64,000 bases of DNA, taken from contig NZ_CP162133.1 of assembly GCF_040833955.1 (NCBI RefSeq), positions 558,001-622,000 of the forward strand, read 5' to 3'. A program made the translations under genes and the position numbers. Below the pieces are notes generated by a model. That model was not told the DNA's origin and did no database searches. It was given only the letters and a program-made list of their open reading frames with translations. This document shows, in pieces, positions 9,069 through 19,228 of the stretch; within the stretch, counting starts at the first letter, position 1; the number at the start of each line of letters is the position of its first letter. The stretch is from Leptospira sp. WS60.C2. GTDB taxonomy: Bacteria; Spirochaetota; Leptospiria; Leptospirales; Leptospiraceae.

Positions 9069-10868
9069 TCACATCTTTTGATAAGCGATGCGGATGAGGG
9101 AAAAATCATCGATCACTTGCCCAAGACTGTCAACCTCTTGAATGATGGATTCTAAGTGACCTTTTGTTTTTTCAACCACTTCCAAAAAGATTTCGTCTTC
9201 CGAAAGAACCTCCCATTCTCCCTCTCTGTTTTTGGAGAGAAGGTCATCTTTTCCATCTGATCCAATGAATAGGATGTCATTTGGTTGGAGTTGGAATTCG
9301 TTCACCTCTTGGATGGGGATGGCGCCAAGGGTTCCTAGTTTACGATAGGAGATCATCGGGTACAAAAAGTTCGACTTTCCATTTCGATACAAAACAATCA
9401 TTGGATGTTCTGCGTTTAGAAAGTAAAGTTTTCCTGTGTCTTCTTCAATGAGGCCCAAAATCAAAGAAACTAGCATGGTTCCATCAAAGGTTTCGAAAAT
9501 CAATTGAAGGTCCATCAAAGTGGATATTAGCCAAGTTTCAGGACTTAGGTTTTTAAATCCTGGATCTGCTTTTGTTCTTTGAACGACGGATTGGAAGACA
9601 GAGCCAAAAACAAGGGCGCCACCTGCCCCTTGCATGGATTTTCCCATGGCATCGGCATTCACAAATAACAAAAACTTTCGATCCTGCAGATGGATGGTGT
9701 GTGAGATATTGATATCGCCACCAATTTCAAATTTTTGATTTTTGAATTCAAAGGCTTTCTTTTGGCGAAGAAAATGATCCACAACAAAGTTTGTGCTATT
9801 GACATCTTTGATCGCAAAAGGATTTAAAAGTTGGTAAATTAAAAAGTAATCACCATCTTGTTGGATTTTTAACTGACTAATATCGATGAGAGATTGGTTC
9901 AATTCATCGGTTCGTAAGTTTACTTTTTCCTCTAATCCTTCATTTAAATTTCGAATTTCTGCATACATATCCTTTAATGTACCGATGACGGAATTTAGAT
10001 ATAATGCTTGTTTTGCGAAATCGTCACTTGATTTTGCAGTCACGATGACATCAAAATTTCCTTTTGCCAATTCTCCTAAAGAGCGACTGGTTTCGTTTAG
10101 ACCTTCTTTTACTGATTTGGCAACCACATACGAACAAACAATCAATGGGATCACGAAAATAAATGAAACTGTGACGATGGGTATCATTGGATCAGCAACG
10201 GCAAACTCACCCGTTGCTAAGGAATATAAGATATAGGAAAAGATGACGAATGGTAAAGCCGCCAAACTGAAGAATGCGACAAGGATCCGAGTGAAGTAAT
10301 TGAATTTTGGGATGTCCTTTTCTTGTAACTCGACACTTTGAAATTGAGGTAAATCAAATAGATTCCGGATGGAATTTTCAGTGATAAAATAGTAGGTCAC
10401 AAAGGAGATTGGGGCAATCATCACAAATGTAAAAAAAGCAGATCTGGCAACAGATGGGGTGTATTCCACCAAATAAAAAAACAAAAGACTGATAGGAATC
10501 ACACCAGAGAGCCAGCGTAAGACGATAATGATGGCTTCAATGAGTGGGTATCGAAAAAGAAGGATTTTTACTGATTTTGCATATTCTTTCTCTTCGTGAG
10601 AAAGGGGATTGGAACCGTCTGTTTGCAATCGCAATCGTTCTATTTTTGCAAAAAGAAATTTTAAGAGCAAGTGTCGGATAAAAGTACCTAATAGCCCAAT
10701 TCCAATGGCAAATACGAGACATAAGGCAATGAAGATCTTCCAATGGTCTGGCTCCATCTTCTGTGTGATGATGGCATAATAAACAGCAAACGGAACAGGA
10801 ACCGTATGTGTAAATGCCTCCAGTTTGAGAGTGAGATCCCAGAAGATTTTTTTCCTGTTCATATCCAT
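9069..10868 (-). CDS. Membrane PP2C/SpoIIE-type serine phosphatase with HAMP
   Basis: A 599-residue sensor phosphatase. Residues 1-235 hold about six membrane helices, then a HAMP-like segment near 240-295, a coiled coil (LNEGLEEKVNLRTDELNQSL) and a PPM/SpoIIE phosphatase domain from about 350. The metal-binding aspartates are visible in GGDINI, VNADAMGK, FIGSDGKDD and IDDFSLI, so the enzyme should be active. Such proteins usually dephosphorylate anti-sigma-factor antagonists in partner-switching pathways. It is a paralogue of the next gene upstream (10910-13201), with the same membrane topology and motifs but without that protein's C-terminal TPR. No partner STAS or RsbW gene is nearby. Confidence 0.9.
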   Translation of the reverse strand: MDMNRKKIFWDLTLKLEAFTHTVPVPFAVYYAIITQKMEPDHWKIFIALCLVFAIGIGLLGTFIRHLLLKFLFAKIERLRLQTDGSNPLSHEEKEYAKSVKILLFRYPLIEAIIIVLRWLSGVIPISLLFFYLVEYTPSVARSAFFTFVMIAPISFVTYYFITENSIRNLFDLPQFQSVELQEKDIPKFNYFTRILVAFFSLAALPFVIFSYILYSLATGEFAVADPMIPIVTVSFIFVIPLIVCSYVVAKSVKEGLNETSRSLGELAKGNFDVIVTAKSSDDFAKQALYLNSVIGTLKDMYAEIRNLNEGLEEKVNLRTDELNQSLIDISQLKIQQDGDYFLIYQLLNPFAIKDVNSTNFVVDHFLRQKKAFEFKNQKFEIGGDINISHTIHLQDRKFLLFVNADAMGKSMQGAGGALVFGSVFQSVVQRTKADPGFKNLSPETWLISTLMDLQLIFETFDGTMLVSLILGLIEEDTGKLYFLNAEHPMIVLYRNGKSNFLYPMISYRKLGTLGAIPIQEVNEFQLQPNDILFIGSDGKDDLLSKNREGEWEVLSEDEIFLEVVEKTKGHLESIIQEVDSLGQVIDDFSLIRIAYQKM

Positions 10869-10909
10869 ACGCGAGTTGTGATTTGAGTAAGAATACTATA
10901 GGATAAAAT

Positions 10910-13201
10910 TTAAAGCAAGAGATTCGGATATTTTAATTTTATAATTTGTTTCCATTTTTTTGTACGTTCCTTCTCTACAGGAAATAAAACTTCCCATTCT
11001 GTTAAGATTTCTTTGGCTCGATGATGATTGCCTTTGTCAAGATACAATCGAATCAAATGGAAGGTGTTTTTTGTGGCCTTGGGTTCTCGAAGTCGAATTC
11101 TTTCTGCGATTTCGATTGCTTGGTCAAGTTTGCCTGCTTTGCGAAGTAGGATAGAACTTAGCTCCATAAAACTCAAATCAAAAGGATGATTTTCTAAATA
11201 CACTTGCGCATGTTCGATTGCCTCTGCATATTCTTTTCGTTTGAAGTGCAGTTTTGCTAGTAATTTGTGGAACCGTTTGTTTGTGATGGGTTGAGCTAAA
11301 ATTTGTTTCTGTAATGAGTCAATCGCAGCATCTAGATTTCCTGCTTCGACGAGTTTTTTTGCGACTTGGTAGGATTTTGAAACTTCTGGATTGGAGTTGG
11401 AATTGGTTAGACCTTTGTAAAAGACTCGGATGAGAGAAAGGTCATCTGTGATTTCACCTTTTTGAGATAAAACTTGAAAAATTTGGTTTAGATCACCTTT
11501 TCCTTCTTCGACGTATGAAAGAATTAATTTTTCATTTTGGTTCATTTGCCTTTGGTTCAATTCACTTTGTTCATTGAAGAGAAGAAGGTCATCTCGTCCG
11601 TCAGATCCACTGATGATAATATCTCCAGGTAACAATCGAAAGGTTTTAATGAAAATTCCTGAGTTCAAACCTTTGGTTCCAAGTTTTCGATAACTCAATT
11701 CGTTTTCTAAAAAGCTTGCTTTTTCATCACGATACAAGATCAACCAAGGATGTTCTGCATTGATAAAGTATAAAAATCCCGTCTCTTCTTCGACTAGACC
11801 AATTACCAGTGAAACAAGCATACTCCCATCAAAACCTTCAAAAATTTTGTGCATTTCGATAAATGCATTTTTAAGCCATCGTTCTGGAGATTGGTTGTAG
11901 GTACTCGAGGATAGATACGTTCGTTCGATAATAGATTGGAAAACGGCACCAAGTACGAGGGCACCACCAGCACCTTGCATCGATTTTCCCATTGCATCTG
12001 AATTGACAAAGACAGAAAATTTTTTCCCTTGTAAGAGAACATTATGGGCTATATTCAAATCACCGCCGATCTCATATTCTTTCCCTTTGAACTCAAATTT
12101 CTTCTTTTGTTTTAGGAAAAAATCGATGGATACAATATCACTGCTAACTTGATTTTTTCCAAGAGGTTTGAGGAGAAGGTGTGTTAGAAAATAATCTCCA
12201 TCTTGTTGGAACTTTAACTTTTTTACTTCTTCGAGAGAATTTTCAAGTTCTAATGTTCTTTCTTTTACTTTACTTTCCAAACCAACATTCAATGTAAAAA
12301 TTTCCGTATACATTGTATTTAATTGTTGGATGACTCTGTTAAGATGAAATGACTGTTGACCAAAATCATCGCCAGAAGAGGGCATTGATACAACGGAAAA
12401 ATTTCCTTTAGAAAGTTCATCTAGGATGTGGCTTGTATCACTTAATCCTTGTCTTACGGCCTTTGCAACCAAATAGGCAACAAAAACCAAAGGAAAAATA
12501 AAGATGACTCCAATGATCAAAACATGGATGGAAGGGTTTTGGACATCCAAGTTTCCGTTTACGCTGGAGATAAGCATGTATGATAAAACAGTCACAGGTA
12601 AAGCTGCTAGGGCAAAAAATGAAACTAAGATTCGTTTGAAGTAATCAAACTTTGGAATTTCGTTTGGTTCGATAGGAATCGGTCGGATGAGAGGAAGTTT
12701 GAATAAATTACGAAATGCATTTTCCGTAATGAAATAGTAGGCAACAAAGGAAATTGGTGGGATCATCACTAAATAGAGAACAAATGTTGTCCAGAGTGTA
12801 GGTCTATATAAGTTGAAGAAAGGAGTGGCTGCAAAAATGAGTCCAATCCCAACAAACCATCGTAAGATAATAATAAATCCTTCATAAAACGGGTATCGGT
12901 ACAAGAATAACTTTAGGTCTTTTGCCTTTGAATGGGAACCAATCACATATGCATCTTTCTGTTTCTCGGATTGTAGAATTTCAAATTGATTTGAAATTTT
13001 CTTTAAGATGAGGTAGCGCCAAAGACATCCGAAAAGCACCATCAAGGTCCCACTGATGATACATAAGGTTAAGAATAACAGCCATTCACTGAGGCTGTAT
13101 TCTTGCGTAATGGAAGCCATATAAATAGCGAATGGAACAGGAACTAAATGAGTGAATGCTTCTAATCGAATGGTAAGAGGTAAGAATATCGTTTTAAACA
13201 T
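10910..13201 (-). CDS. Membrane PP2C/SpoIIE-type phosphatase with C-terminal TPR
   Basis: This 763-residue paralogue of the downstream phosphatase keeps the six-helix membrane part, HAMP linker, coiled coil and SpoIIE domain. The metal ligands are in GGDLNI, VNSDAMGK, ISGSDGRDD and TDDLSLI. Residues from about 600 on form tetratricopeptide-like helical repeats (for example LAKLHFKRKEYAEAIEHA and LLRKAGKLDQAIEIA), a probable protein-docking platform on the cytoplasmic side. The two genes lie 41 bp apart in the same direction and probably share a transcript. The tandem arrangement indicates local duplication followed by gain or loss of the TPR part. Confidence 0.9.
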   Translation of the reverse strand: MFKTIFLPLTIRLEAFTHLVPVPFAIYMASITQEYSLSEWLLFLTLCIISGTLMVLFGCLWRYLILKKISNQFEILQSEKQKDAYVIGSHSKAKDLKLFLYRYPFYEGFIIILRWFVGIGLIFAATPFFNLYRPTLWTTFVLYLVMIPPISFVAYYFITENAFRNLFKLPLIRPIPIEPNEIPKFDYFKRILVSFFALAALPVTVLSYMLISSVNGNLDVQNPSIHVLIIGVIFIFPLVFVAYLVAKAVRQGLSDTSHILDELSKGNFSVVSMPSSGDDFGQQSFHLNRVIQQLNTMYTEIFTLNVGLESKVKERTLELENSLEEVKKLKFQQDGDYFLTHLLLKPLGKNQVSSDIVSIDFFLKQKKKFEFKGKEYEIGGDLNIAHNVLLQGKKFSVFVNSDAMGKSMQGAGGALVLGAVFQSIIERTYLSSSTYNQSPERWLKNAFIEMHKIFEGFDGSMLVSLVIGLVEEETGFLYFINAEHPWLILYRDEKASFLENELSYRKLGTKGLNSGIFIKTFRLLPGDIIISGSDGRDDLLLFNEQSELNQRQMNQNEKLILSYVEEGKGDLNQIFQVLSQKGEITDDLSLIRVFYKGLTNSNSNPEVSKSYQVAKKLVEAGNLDAAIDSLQKQILAQPITNKRFHKLLAKLHFKRKEYAEAIEHAQVYLENHPFDLSFMELSSILLRKAGKLDQAIEIAERIRLREPKATKNTFHLIRLYLDKGNHHRAKEILTEWEVLFPVEKERTKKWKQIIKLKYPNLLL

Positions 13202-13357
13202 AGGAAGCTTGGAATATCGAAGGAGATTGTATGAAAAAAATAAAATGTCAAGCCATTGATGAAAGAATCATCCTTAGTATCATTCGATTTTGCTTGCTTG
13301 TTACGGGCTTTACCTAAATACTTTCCTTCATCTCCCCTAATTCGGAATCAATCATCC

Positions 13358-15049
13358 ATGCGCAAAAATCTACCGGTCACAAACCATGAAGTGGTCTTCC
13401 AAGAAGGAACCAAAATCACATCCAAAACAGACTTAAAAGGTCTTATTACATATGTAAACGAAGACTTTTTAAAGGTTAGTGGATTTACGCAAGAGGAACT
13501 GATTGGGCAACCTCACAATTTGATACGGCATCCCGATATGCCACAGGAGGCATTTCGAGATCTTTGGGAAACAGTGAAATCGCAAAATTCTTGGGTTGGA
13601 TTAGTCAAAAATCGATGCAAAAATGGAGATTATTATTGGGTCGATGCCAACGTGTCACCTATCTATGAAGATGGCAAACACATCGGATATATGTCTGTGC
13701 GTACGAAAGCCACAAAGGAACAGATCGAGAAAGCAGAAGTCCTATATGCAAAAATGAATCTGGGGAATTGGCAAAAAACACCAAAACATTCGCTTCTCTC
13801 AGGTCTATCCTCAAAATCCATTTATCTGATGCAGACAGTTGTTAGTTTGTTCTTGTTAGCGGTATTTGCAACTGTTCCTTTTTCAAAGGAAGGTTCTCTA
13901 CCAAAATCTTGGATCATTTCTACTGGATTTTTGATTTTTTTTACCACTTCTATATTCGGATATTGGAAAATTCTAAAAAATAGACATTCTTTTTTGAAGG
14001 TCATTGAATATTTAAAGAACTTGTACAAAGGGCATTTGAAATTTGATGTGGAGCTAGAGAATGGAGGTGATTACGCTGAAGTTTTAACTCTGATCAAAAA
14101 AACACAGTTTGAATTTCGGGGGATGATTTCCCAACTCATTGGGAATGCGGAAATCGTAAAAACACAAATCAAAGGTCTTAGTAAAGCAGTCGAACATATT
14201 CATATTGCCTTCCAAGAGTTATCTCTTGCCATGCATTCTTTATCGGATTCAAGTAATGTCACAAGAACAAGTTCTGAAAGTATCTTTCATCAAATGGATG
14301 AACTAGATCAACTAATGCGAGGAATACGATCGGAAACGATGGCAGTGCAAGCGGAAGCAGACGCTGCCTATCAAATCGCTATAGAGGGAAAAAACCGATC
14401 TGATACAGCAATGGCACAATTTTTGAAGGCAAAAAATCAAATCTTTAAAACATCGGAATCGATCAAAGATTTGGGAGAAAAAACAAAAGCCATTCGGAAA
14501 ATTACTGAAACGATCGCTGCTATCTCTGAAAAAACCAACTTACTATCCTTAAACGCATCCATTGAGTCTGCCAGGGCAGGGGATGCAGGCAAGGGATTTG
14601 CCGTTGTAGCGGGGGAAGTTGGATTACTTGCTGAACAATCGAAAAAATCAGCAAAAGAGATATCTACATTTATCAGCGAGCTAACGAGTAAAATTTTACA
14701 AACAGTGACAGATATCGAAGAGGGTTTGAAGGAAGTTGAATTGGGTTCGAATGAATTTGAAACCGTTCAAAGGGAAATGGAAAAAATTCTTACGAATTCA
14801 GAAGTCACGAAAGAGAGTTCTGAAAAAATCAGTGGATCCACAGAGGGAACACAACGTTCCTCGGCAAGTGTTCTCACCGATATGGAAAAAATCCAAAGTC
14901 AATTGACGCATACATCTTCCATTGTCGAAGAACTTTCTGCCGCGGCCAGCGAACAAAAACAAACGGTCGCAGCAATCGAAGAATCAATTTTGAATTTGGA
15001 TAAAGTGGCAGACCGCCTAGATTCGGTTGCGTTCCGATTTCAGTTTTAA
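13358..15049 (+). CDS. Aer-like PAS methyl-accepting chemotaxis protein
   Basis: A chemoreceptor of the aerotaxis (Aer) type. From the ATG at 13358 it begins [12 protein letters not shown], as Aer proteins do; the upstream frame to 13256 is judged not translated. A PAS domain (residues about 10-130, with [15 protein letters not shown] and LIRHPDMP) is cytoplasmic and could bind FAD. Two hydrophobic segments around residues 155-205 form the membrane anchor. The signalling domain contains the hairpin tip [15 protein letters not shown] and GFAVVAGEV. In most receptors the latter reads VADEVR; here the Asp is Gly and the following Arg is Gly. It is divergent from the phosphatase pair; no che genes are nearby. 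Confidence 0.9.
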   Translation: MRKNLPVTNHEVVFQEGTKITSKTDLKGLITYVNEDFLKVSGFTQEELIGQPHNLIRHPDMPQEAFRDLWETVKSQNSWVGLVKNRCKNGDYYWVDANVSPIYEDGKHIGYMSVRTKATKEQIEKAEVLYAKMNLGNWQKTPKHSLLSGLSSKSIYLMQTVVSLFLLAVFATVPFSKEGSLPKSWIISTGFLIFFTTSIFGYWKILKNRHSFLKVIEYLKNLYKGHLKFDVELENGGDYAEVLTLIKKTQFEFRGMISQLIGNAEIVKTQIKGLSKAVEHIHIAFQELSLAMHSLSDSSNVTRTSSESIFHQMDELDQLMRGIRSETMAVQAEADAAYQIAIEGKNRSDTAMAQFLKAKNQIFKTSESIKDLGEKTKAIRKITETIAAISEKTNLLSLNASIESARAGDAGKGFAVVAGEVGLLAEQSKKSAKEISTFISELTSKILQTVTDIEEGLKEVELGSNEFETVQREMEKILTNSEVTKESSEKISGSTEGTQRSSASVLTDMEKIQSQLTHTSSIVEELSAAASEQKQTVAAIEESILNLDKVADRLDSVAFRFQF

Positions 15050-15084
15050 AGATATTCCTAGGAGACACATGACCAGGTAAGCCA

Positions 15085-15516
15085 ATGACAAACCCAAACC
15101 AAAATGCAAAACCAAAAATGAGTTTTCATGTAGAAACGACTAGAGTGGATTCTCACTCGAGTCTTTCTCGGTGTAAGTCCACAGAAATTGTATTAGATAC
15201 AGATATGGCAGGAAATCCGAATGCGTTTAATCCAGCTGAGTTATTACTTTCAGCTCTTTCGGCTTGTATCATCAAGGGAGTGGAAAGAGTGGCTCCTATC
15301 CTTCATTTTCAAATGAAAGGAATACAGGTGATCGTTGATGGAATCAGGCAAGATGTTCCTCCTAAAATGGAATCGATACGTTATATGGTGGTTGTGGATA
15401 CGGAAGAATCTGATGAACGTTTGCAACTGTTACACGAAAATATCAAAAAATATGGAACGGTTTTTAATACCATTGCACCAGGAACTGATTTAGCGGGAGA
15501 AATTCGTAGAAAATAA
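15085..15516 (+). CDS. OsmC-family protein lacking the second catalytic Cys
   Basis: A 143-residue OsmC/Ohr-fold protein. The central helix with the first reactive Cys is seen at LLSALSACIIKGVE (C61). The position where the family has its second redox Cys (usually in a CPVSNTL-like segment) reads KYGTVFNTI, so the peroxidase cycle of OsmC/Ohr is probably not possible and the protein may belong to the YhfA-like branch of unknown function. Just upstream, a minimal ORF of ATG ACC AGG and stop at about 15069-15080 follows a good AGGAG site, so translation of this gene may be coupled to it. It is downstream of the chemoreceptor by 35 bp. Confidence 0.85.
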   Translation: MTNPNQNAKPKMSFHVETTRVDSHSSLSRCKSTEIVLDTDMAGNPNAFNPAELLLSALSACIIKGVERVAPILHFQMKGIQVIVDGIRQDVPPKMESIRYMVVVDTEESDERLQLLHENIKKYGTVFNTIAPGTDLAGEIRRK

Positions 15517-15518
15517 AA

Positions 15519-15540
15519 AACCCAAAGTTTCCTTTGGGTT
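15519..15540 (-). terminator. Intrinsic terminator
   Basis: A perfect 9-bp stem, AACCCAAAG with CTTTGGGTT, around a 4-base loop. Read on the minus strand, the stem is followed by a run of six T, so it should stop leftward transcription from 15622-16059 and the genes above it. Rightward from the OsmC gene the stem directly follows the stop codon, but the T-run is short, so bidirectional use is possible but weaker. Confidence 0.8.
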
Positions 15541-15621
15541 CACTGATGCAAATTGTAGTTTGTTTGGAATCAGAATGAGACAGAGCGATCCAATCGATTC
15601 TGAATCATTGGTATGATACGA

Positions 15622-16059
15622 TTAGTCTTCTGTGTTCCAACCCACCGAATAAATGACAGCAGTAGATATCGTAAAGATTGAGTAGTAAGCAACCCATACC
15701 CAAACGAGAACGGTTGGTGCAAAGTTTGTGAGGGATAGAGTCCATACCATAGGGGAGATAAATCCAATGAAGGACACTAAGATTCCGACTAAAAATCCTC
15801 CCACAAGTCCTGGTGGTAGGGATTCTTTCATAAGTGCATATAAAAAACCAAAGGCTAATGTAAACGTTAAATCGCTGAACACAGGTCCAAGCCAGAAAAC
15901 ATCTGTTATGGGAACAAACATCGATTTCAATGTTGGATCAAAGTAAAACTTTGCAAAAAACAACATACGAAGAGGGATGGAGATTGCCTCCCAAAACGAA
16001 AAGGCAAGTAGGAACCGGACTAAAATCCGATTCCATTTTTCTGTATTCAGCGAATTCAC
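15622..16059 (-). CDS. Four-helix membrane protein
   Basis: A 145-residue predicted inner-membrane protein with four hydrophobic helices (approximately residues 13-35, 50-75, 83-105 and 112-135). No known family motif is visible. The gene starts four bases after the thiolase stop at 16064, so it is probably the last gene of the leftward operon with the thiolase and 3-hydroxyacyl-CoA dehydrogenase, ending at the terminator at 15519. Function unknown. Confidence 0.65.
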   Translation of the reverse strand: MNSLNTEKWNRILVRFLLAFSFWEAISIPLRMLFFAKFYFDPTLKSMFVPITDVFWLGPVFSDLTFTLAFGFLYALMKESLPPGLVGGFLVGILVSFIGFISPMVWTLSLTNFAPTVLVWVWVAYYSIFTISTAVIYSVGWNTED

Positions 16060-16063
16060 TGGA

Positions 16064-17329
16064 TTACTTCCCTACGATGAACACAAAGTTCGTCGTTGCC
16101 GATCCACCAATGTTGAGCATAAGACCATTCTTTGCTCCTTTCACTTGGTAGTCGCCTGCAGTGCCAGTAACTTGTTTGTAAAGGTCGAGCATCATACGAA
16201 CGCCAGATGCTCCAACAGGGTGACCCACACCGATGAGACCACCAGATGGATTGATTGGTTTTTTCCCACCAAAGTCAATCGTTCCTTCTTCGATTGCGAT
16301 GTGTTCTTTTCCTGGTTCTGAAATTCCAAAAGCAGAAATCGCAGCATACTCAGAAGAAGTAAAACAGTCGTGTGTTTCGAACACATCAATGTTTTTCACA
16401 TCAAGGTCAGCACGTTTGTAAGCATCTTTTACCGTTTGGCGAGTCCACGGTAGGATGTATTTATCTCCAATGGATTCTTGTTTTTTTGCTTCAAATGTAA
16501 TTGGCGCGACTCGGTGACCCCAACCCTTCACACGAGGGATGTCGTCAATTTTACGGCCAGTTTTTTTAGCGTATTCTTTTGCGTAATCTTTAGAGGCAAG
16601 GATGGTTACGGCAGCACCATCTGTTACTTGTGAACAGTCAGTGATACAAAGTCTACCACCCACAGCCATATTGTTTGCACCACCACGAGCCATCGCATGT
16701 TCTTTGTTCATGAACCACGTACGAGTTTGTGCTTTTGGATTCCGTTTTGCGTTTGCGTAGTTAATACGTGAAATCTCAGCAAGAGCATCCATAAAACGTT
16801 CTTCTTTGAGTTCGTAACGTTCAAGGATCACATCTGCTAATTTTCCGAAAAGTTTAGGGAACGGAAATTGAACCCCTTTTGCTTCTTTTTCATAATAGGC
16901 AGCGGTTCCAAGGAAGTCTCCACCCACAGAAGAAGAAACAGTTTTCATCACTTCCACACCAAGTACGATCGCTAGATCATAGTCTTCTGCACGGATGTGT
17001 GTGATCGCTGCATCCAGAGCAACCGAACCAGAAGCGCAAGCTGCTTCGTAACGAGCACCAGGAACACCAAAAAGAGCAGGGTTCACTTCTGTAAGGAAAG
17101 CACCCAAATGCCCTTGGTTTGCATACTGTTCTGCATCAAAGTTTCCCACAAATACCGCAACACGGTTTTCTTTGTTCAATCGTTTGATTTCATCATAACT
17201 AATGCCAACTTTTTCAAGAGCATCATCTAATACTTCACGCATCATGGACATGAAGGTTTTTCCTTCTTTTGTCCAGTTTCTTTGGAAGTCGGTTTGTTCT
17301 CCGCCTAGTACAAATACTTTTTCACTCAT
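16064..17329 (-). CDS. Thiolase-family acetyl-CoA acetyltransferase (SCP-x-like)
   Basis: A 421-residue thiolase-fold enzyme that should cleave or form beta-ketoacyl-CoA. The nucleophilic Cys is C98 in [12 protein letters not shown]. The second conserved region is [13 protein letters not shown], where degradative thiolases have NEAF, which places the protein in the SCP-x/thiolase-like branch. The third is [14 protein letters not shown], with the catalytic His. The gene is 13 bp downstream of the 3-hydroxyacyl-CoA dehydrogenase, so the two should carry out the last two steps of beta-oxidation together. The exact chain length handled is unknown. Confidence 0.9.
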   Translation of the reverse strand: MSEKVFVLGGEQTDFQRNWTKEGKTFMSMMREVLDDALEKVGISYDEIKRLNKENRVAVFVGNFDAEQYANQGHLGAFLTEVNPALFGVPGARYEAACASGSVALDAAITHIRAEDYDLAIVLGVEVMKTVSSSVGGDFLGTAAYYEKEAKGVQFPFPKLFGKLADVILERYELKEERFMDALAEISRINYANAKRNPKAQTRTWFMNKEHAMARGGANNMAVGGRLCITDCSQVTDGAAVTILASKDYAKEYAKKTGRKIDDIPRVKGWGHRVAPITFEAKKQESIGDKYILPWTRQTVKDAYKRADLDVKNIDVFETHDCFTSSEYAAISAFGISEPGKEHIAIEEGTIDFGGKKPINPSGGLIGVGHPVGASGVRMMLDLYKQVTGTAGDYQVKGAKNGLMLNIGGSATTNFVFIVGK

Positions 17330-17342
17330 ATGATACTCCTAA

Positions 17343-18653
17343 TTAACCTTTGAAAAGAGACCTTGCGTCCAGTTTGTCACCGAGTTCGTAGAACTTTTTG
17401 CCTTCTTTTGCATCTTTTAAAAGTTTTGGAACTGGAATTTTGGAAGCTTCCATCATCTTGATTGTTTCTTTTGGTCCACCAAGGAAATCAACAAACGCCG
17501 AGGCAGGAACCCAGTTAAAACCAAATCCCATCGCTCCGTCAGTGTTTTCTTTTGTGTCCACTACTTCTCCTACGAGAGAGAGCGAATAACTGATGTATCG
17601 TGAAATGAAGTAACGAGCGATTTCTGCTTCGAAACCAGATGCGTTTTTCACAACGTCCATAGCGCCTTTGTAATCGGAGTCTTTGATTTTTTGGCGAGCT
17701 TCTTTGATAAAAGGAATATCAAATTTTGGGTACGGATCGTACTCTCCAGTTTTGATATTGTAAACGAACTTCTCACGTTTTCCGTCAGCGTGTTTCACAA
17801 CTTTTGTGAGGCCACCACCAGATTTCATACCAAGTTTACCGGCATCGATTAACTTTTGGAAGTAACCAGGAAGTTTAAATGTTTCGTGCGCTTCGTCTTT
17901 TGTATTGTCGTAGATGTTGTCTACGATGGCTTTGTGAACATCAAGACCTACGAAGTCTGCCGTTGCCAGTGGACCCATCGCACGTCCAGTGTAACCAGAC
18001 ATGATTTCGTCCATAAGAGCGATTCCACCTTTGTCGGCATATTTTTCTGCAAAGTGTGCCACTTCGTTCATCAACTGAAATCCAATTCGGTTTCCAGCAA
18101 AGGCAGGAGTGTCGTTGGTATACACTACAGCGCGACCGAGTACTTTTTCTAAGTATTCACCTAACGCTTGTGTGACTTTTTTGTCATTTCCAGAGTGAGT
18201 GACGAGTTCACAAAGGATCATTTTATAAGGAGGGTTAAAAAAATGCGTTCCGTAATAGTGTTTTTGACCATCTTCATCGTAAGCTTTTGCCAAACGACCG
18301 ATGGAAAGTCCAGAGGACACAGTGGAAACGATGGTTCCCGGACGGCGCGCTTTTGCGATACGAGCATTGATCGGTTCTTTGACTTCGTAACTTTCCGCCA
18401 CGAGTTCGAATACCCAATCTGACTCTGCGACTGCTTTTTCCAGATCCGCATCGTAGGAACCAGGGATCATTCTTGCGCGAATGGTATCCGTTTTGACGGA
18501 TGCGACAGCGGCTTCGATACCCTGTTTTGCTTTTTCTACATCTCTAGCGAGCATATGGACTTTAGCACCACCGAAGGCAGCAATAACGCCTGCACTTCCG
18601 GAACCCATGGCTCCGTTGGCACCTAAAATCGTGACAGTTTTGATTTCTCTCAT
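17343..18653 (-). CDS. 3-hydroxyacyl-CoA dehydrogenase
   Basis: A 436-residue NAD-dependent enzyme oxidising 3-hydroxyacyl-CoA to 3-ketoacyl-CoA. The N-terminal Rossmann motif is [11 protein letters not shown], the catalytic region is [11 protein letters not shown] and the C-terminal dimerisation domain begins with [16 protein letters not shown]. It has no crotonase domain, so the hydratase must be encoded elsewhere. It precedes the thiolase in the same operon. A long GC-rich non-coding stretch lies upstream of its start. Confidence 0.92.
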   Translation of the reverse strand: MREIKTVTILGANGAMGSGSAGVIAAFGGAKVHMLARDVEKAKQGIEAAVASVKTDTIRARMIPGSYDADLEKAVAESDWVFELVAESYEVKEPINARIAKARRPGTIVSTVSSGLSIGRLAKAYDEDGQKHYYGTHFFNPPYKMILCELVTHSGNDKKVTQALGEYLEKVLGRAVVYTNDTPAFAGNRIGFQLMNEVAHFAEKYADKGGIALMDEIMSGYTGRAMGPLATADFVGLDVHKAIVDNIYDNTKDEAHETFKLPGYFQKLIDAGKLGMKSGGGLTKVVKHADGKREKFVYNIKTGEYDPYPKFDIPFIKEARQKIKDSDYKGAMDVVKNASGFEAEIARYFISRYISYSLSLVGEVVDTKENTDGAMGFGFNWVPASAFVDFLGGPKETIKMMEASKIPVPKLLKDAKEGKKFYELGDKLDARSLFKG

Positions 18654-18734
18654 GAAGGAATTTCCGAATCTAATTTTTACTTACCGTTCTAGAAAGCAGA
18701 GGTGACAGGAAAATCGTTTTTTTTTGTCAGATTT

Positions 18735-19020
18735 GTTACAAAAGAGGGGCGGTGGGGGGTTGGCGCGGGGTACACTTTCCCCGCCCGATCTGAGGGTGGG
18801 GAACTAGACCCGCCACCCAATGCGTCCTCACTACCACGGCCCTTTGTTTCTCGCACTCCCATTCCCAAAATCGCTGATTTTTTGATTCGAAAAGTTCGGA
18901 GTTGCACATGGGGCACCCGGGCGGGCTCTCTTCGGGGTCCGCGTTCGCTCCCGTCTTCGTTGGGCGTAGCCTTCCGAAGACCAAGCCCTTCGGATCCCTG
19001 GTGCGGGACAAATCATGAGG
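18735..19020 (+). repeat. GC-rich structured non-coding island
   Basis: This stretch is clearly richer in G and C than every flanking gene. It contains competing inverted repeats: GCGGGG/CCCCGC (18765-18770 with 18779-18784), CCCCGCCC/GGGTGGGG (18779-18786 with 18794-18801) and GGGTGG/CCACCC (18794-18799 with 18813-18818), which cannot all form at once. A further perfect 7-bp repeat is GTCTTCG/CGAAGAC (18953-18959 with 18975-18981). Open frames exist in several directions but their proteins are Arg/Pro-rich and unlike a gene. It is probably a dispersed genomic repeat. Strand is arbitrary. Confidence 0.55.
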
Positions 19021-19087
19021 CAAAAATCTTCAGATGTCTGATATGGAGAATTTCAGAAAGGTTTAAAAAAGAGAGTGAGTCTTTGCG

Positions 19088-19160
19088 CCAGCGGTAGTAG
19101 CGGAAATCCTTTCGCCAAGCGAAAGATTGGAGCGGATAACGCGGTCGGTCATCATACCTA
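19088..19160 (+). repeat. Short hairpin-bearing intergenic repeat
   Basis: A second compact, GC-richer block with the hairpin CTTTCG-CCAAG-CGAAAG (19109-19125), flanked by GCGG-type words (GTAGCGGAAATC and GATTGGAGCGGATAACGC). It looks like an intergenic repeat distinct from the larger island to its left. The rest of the gap, about 19021-19087 and 19161-19228, holds nothing I recognise. Strand is arbitrary, and genome-wide copy number was not determined. Confidence 0.35.
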
Positions 19161-19228
19161 TGTTTTTGATCGAACGAATGCGAGGCGCCCAAACCAAAAT
19201 TTGAAGTTTTCGTTTGGACAATGATCTT

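Noticed and set aside
13256..13357. Upstream extension of the Aer-like receptor frame
   Set aside because: The ATG at 13358 gives the family N-terminus (MRKNLPVTN), and the extra 34 residues match nothing in Aer proteins.
18689..19097. Several overlapping ORFs in the GC-rich island
   Set aside because: High GC lengthens open frames in all phases. The products are Arg/Pro-rich and unlike any family, and no ribosome-binding site stands out.
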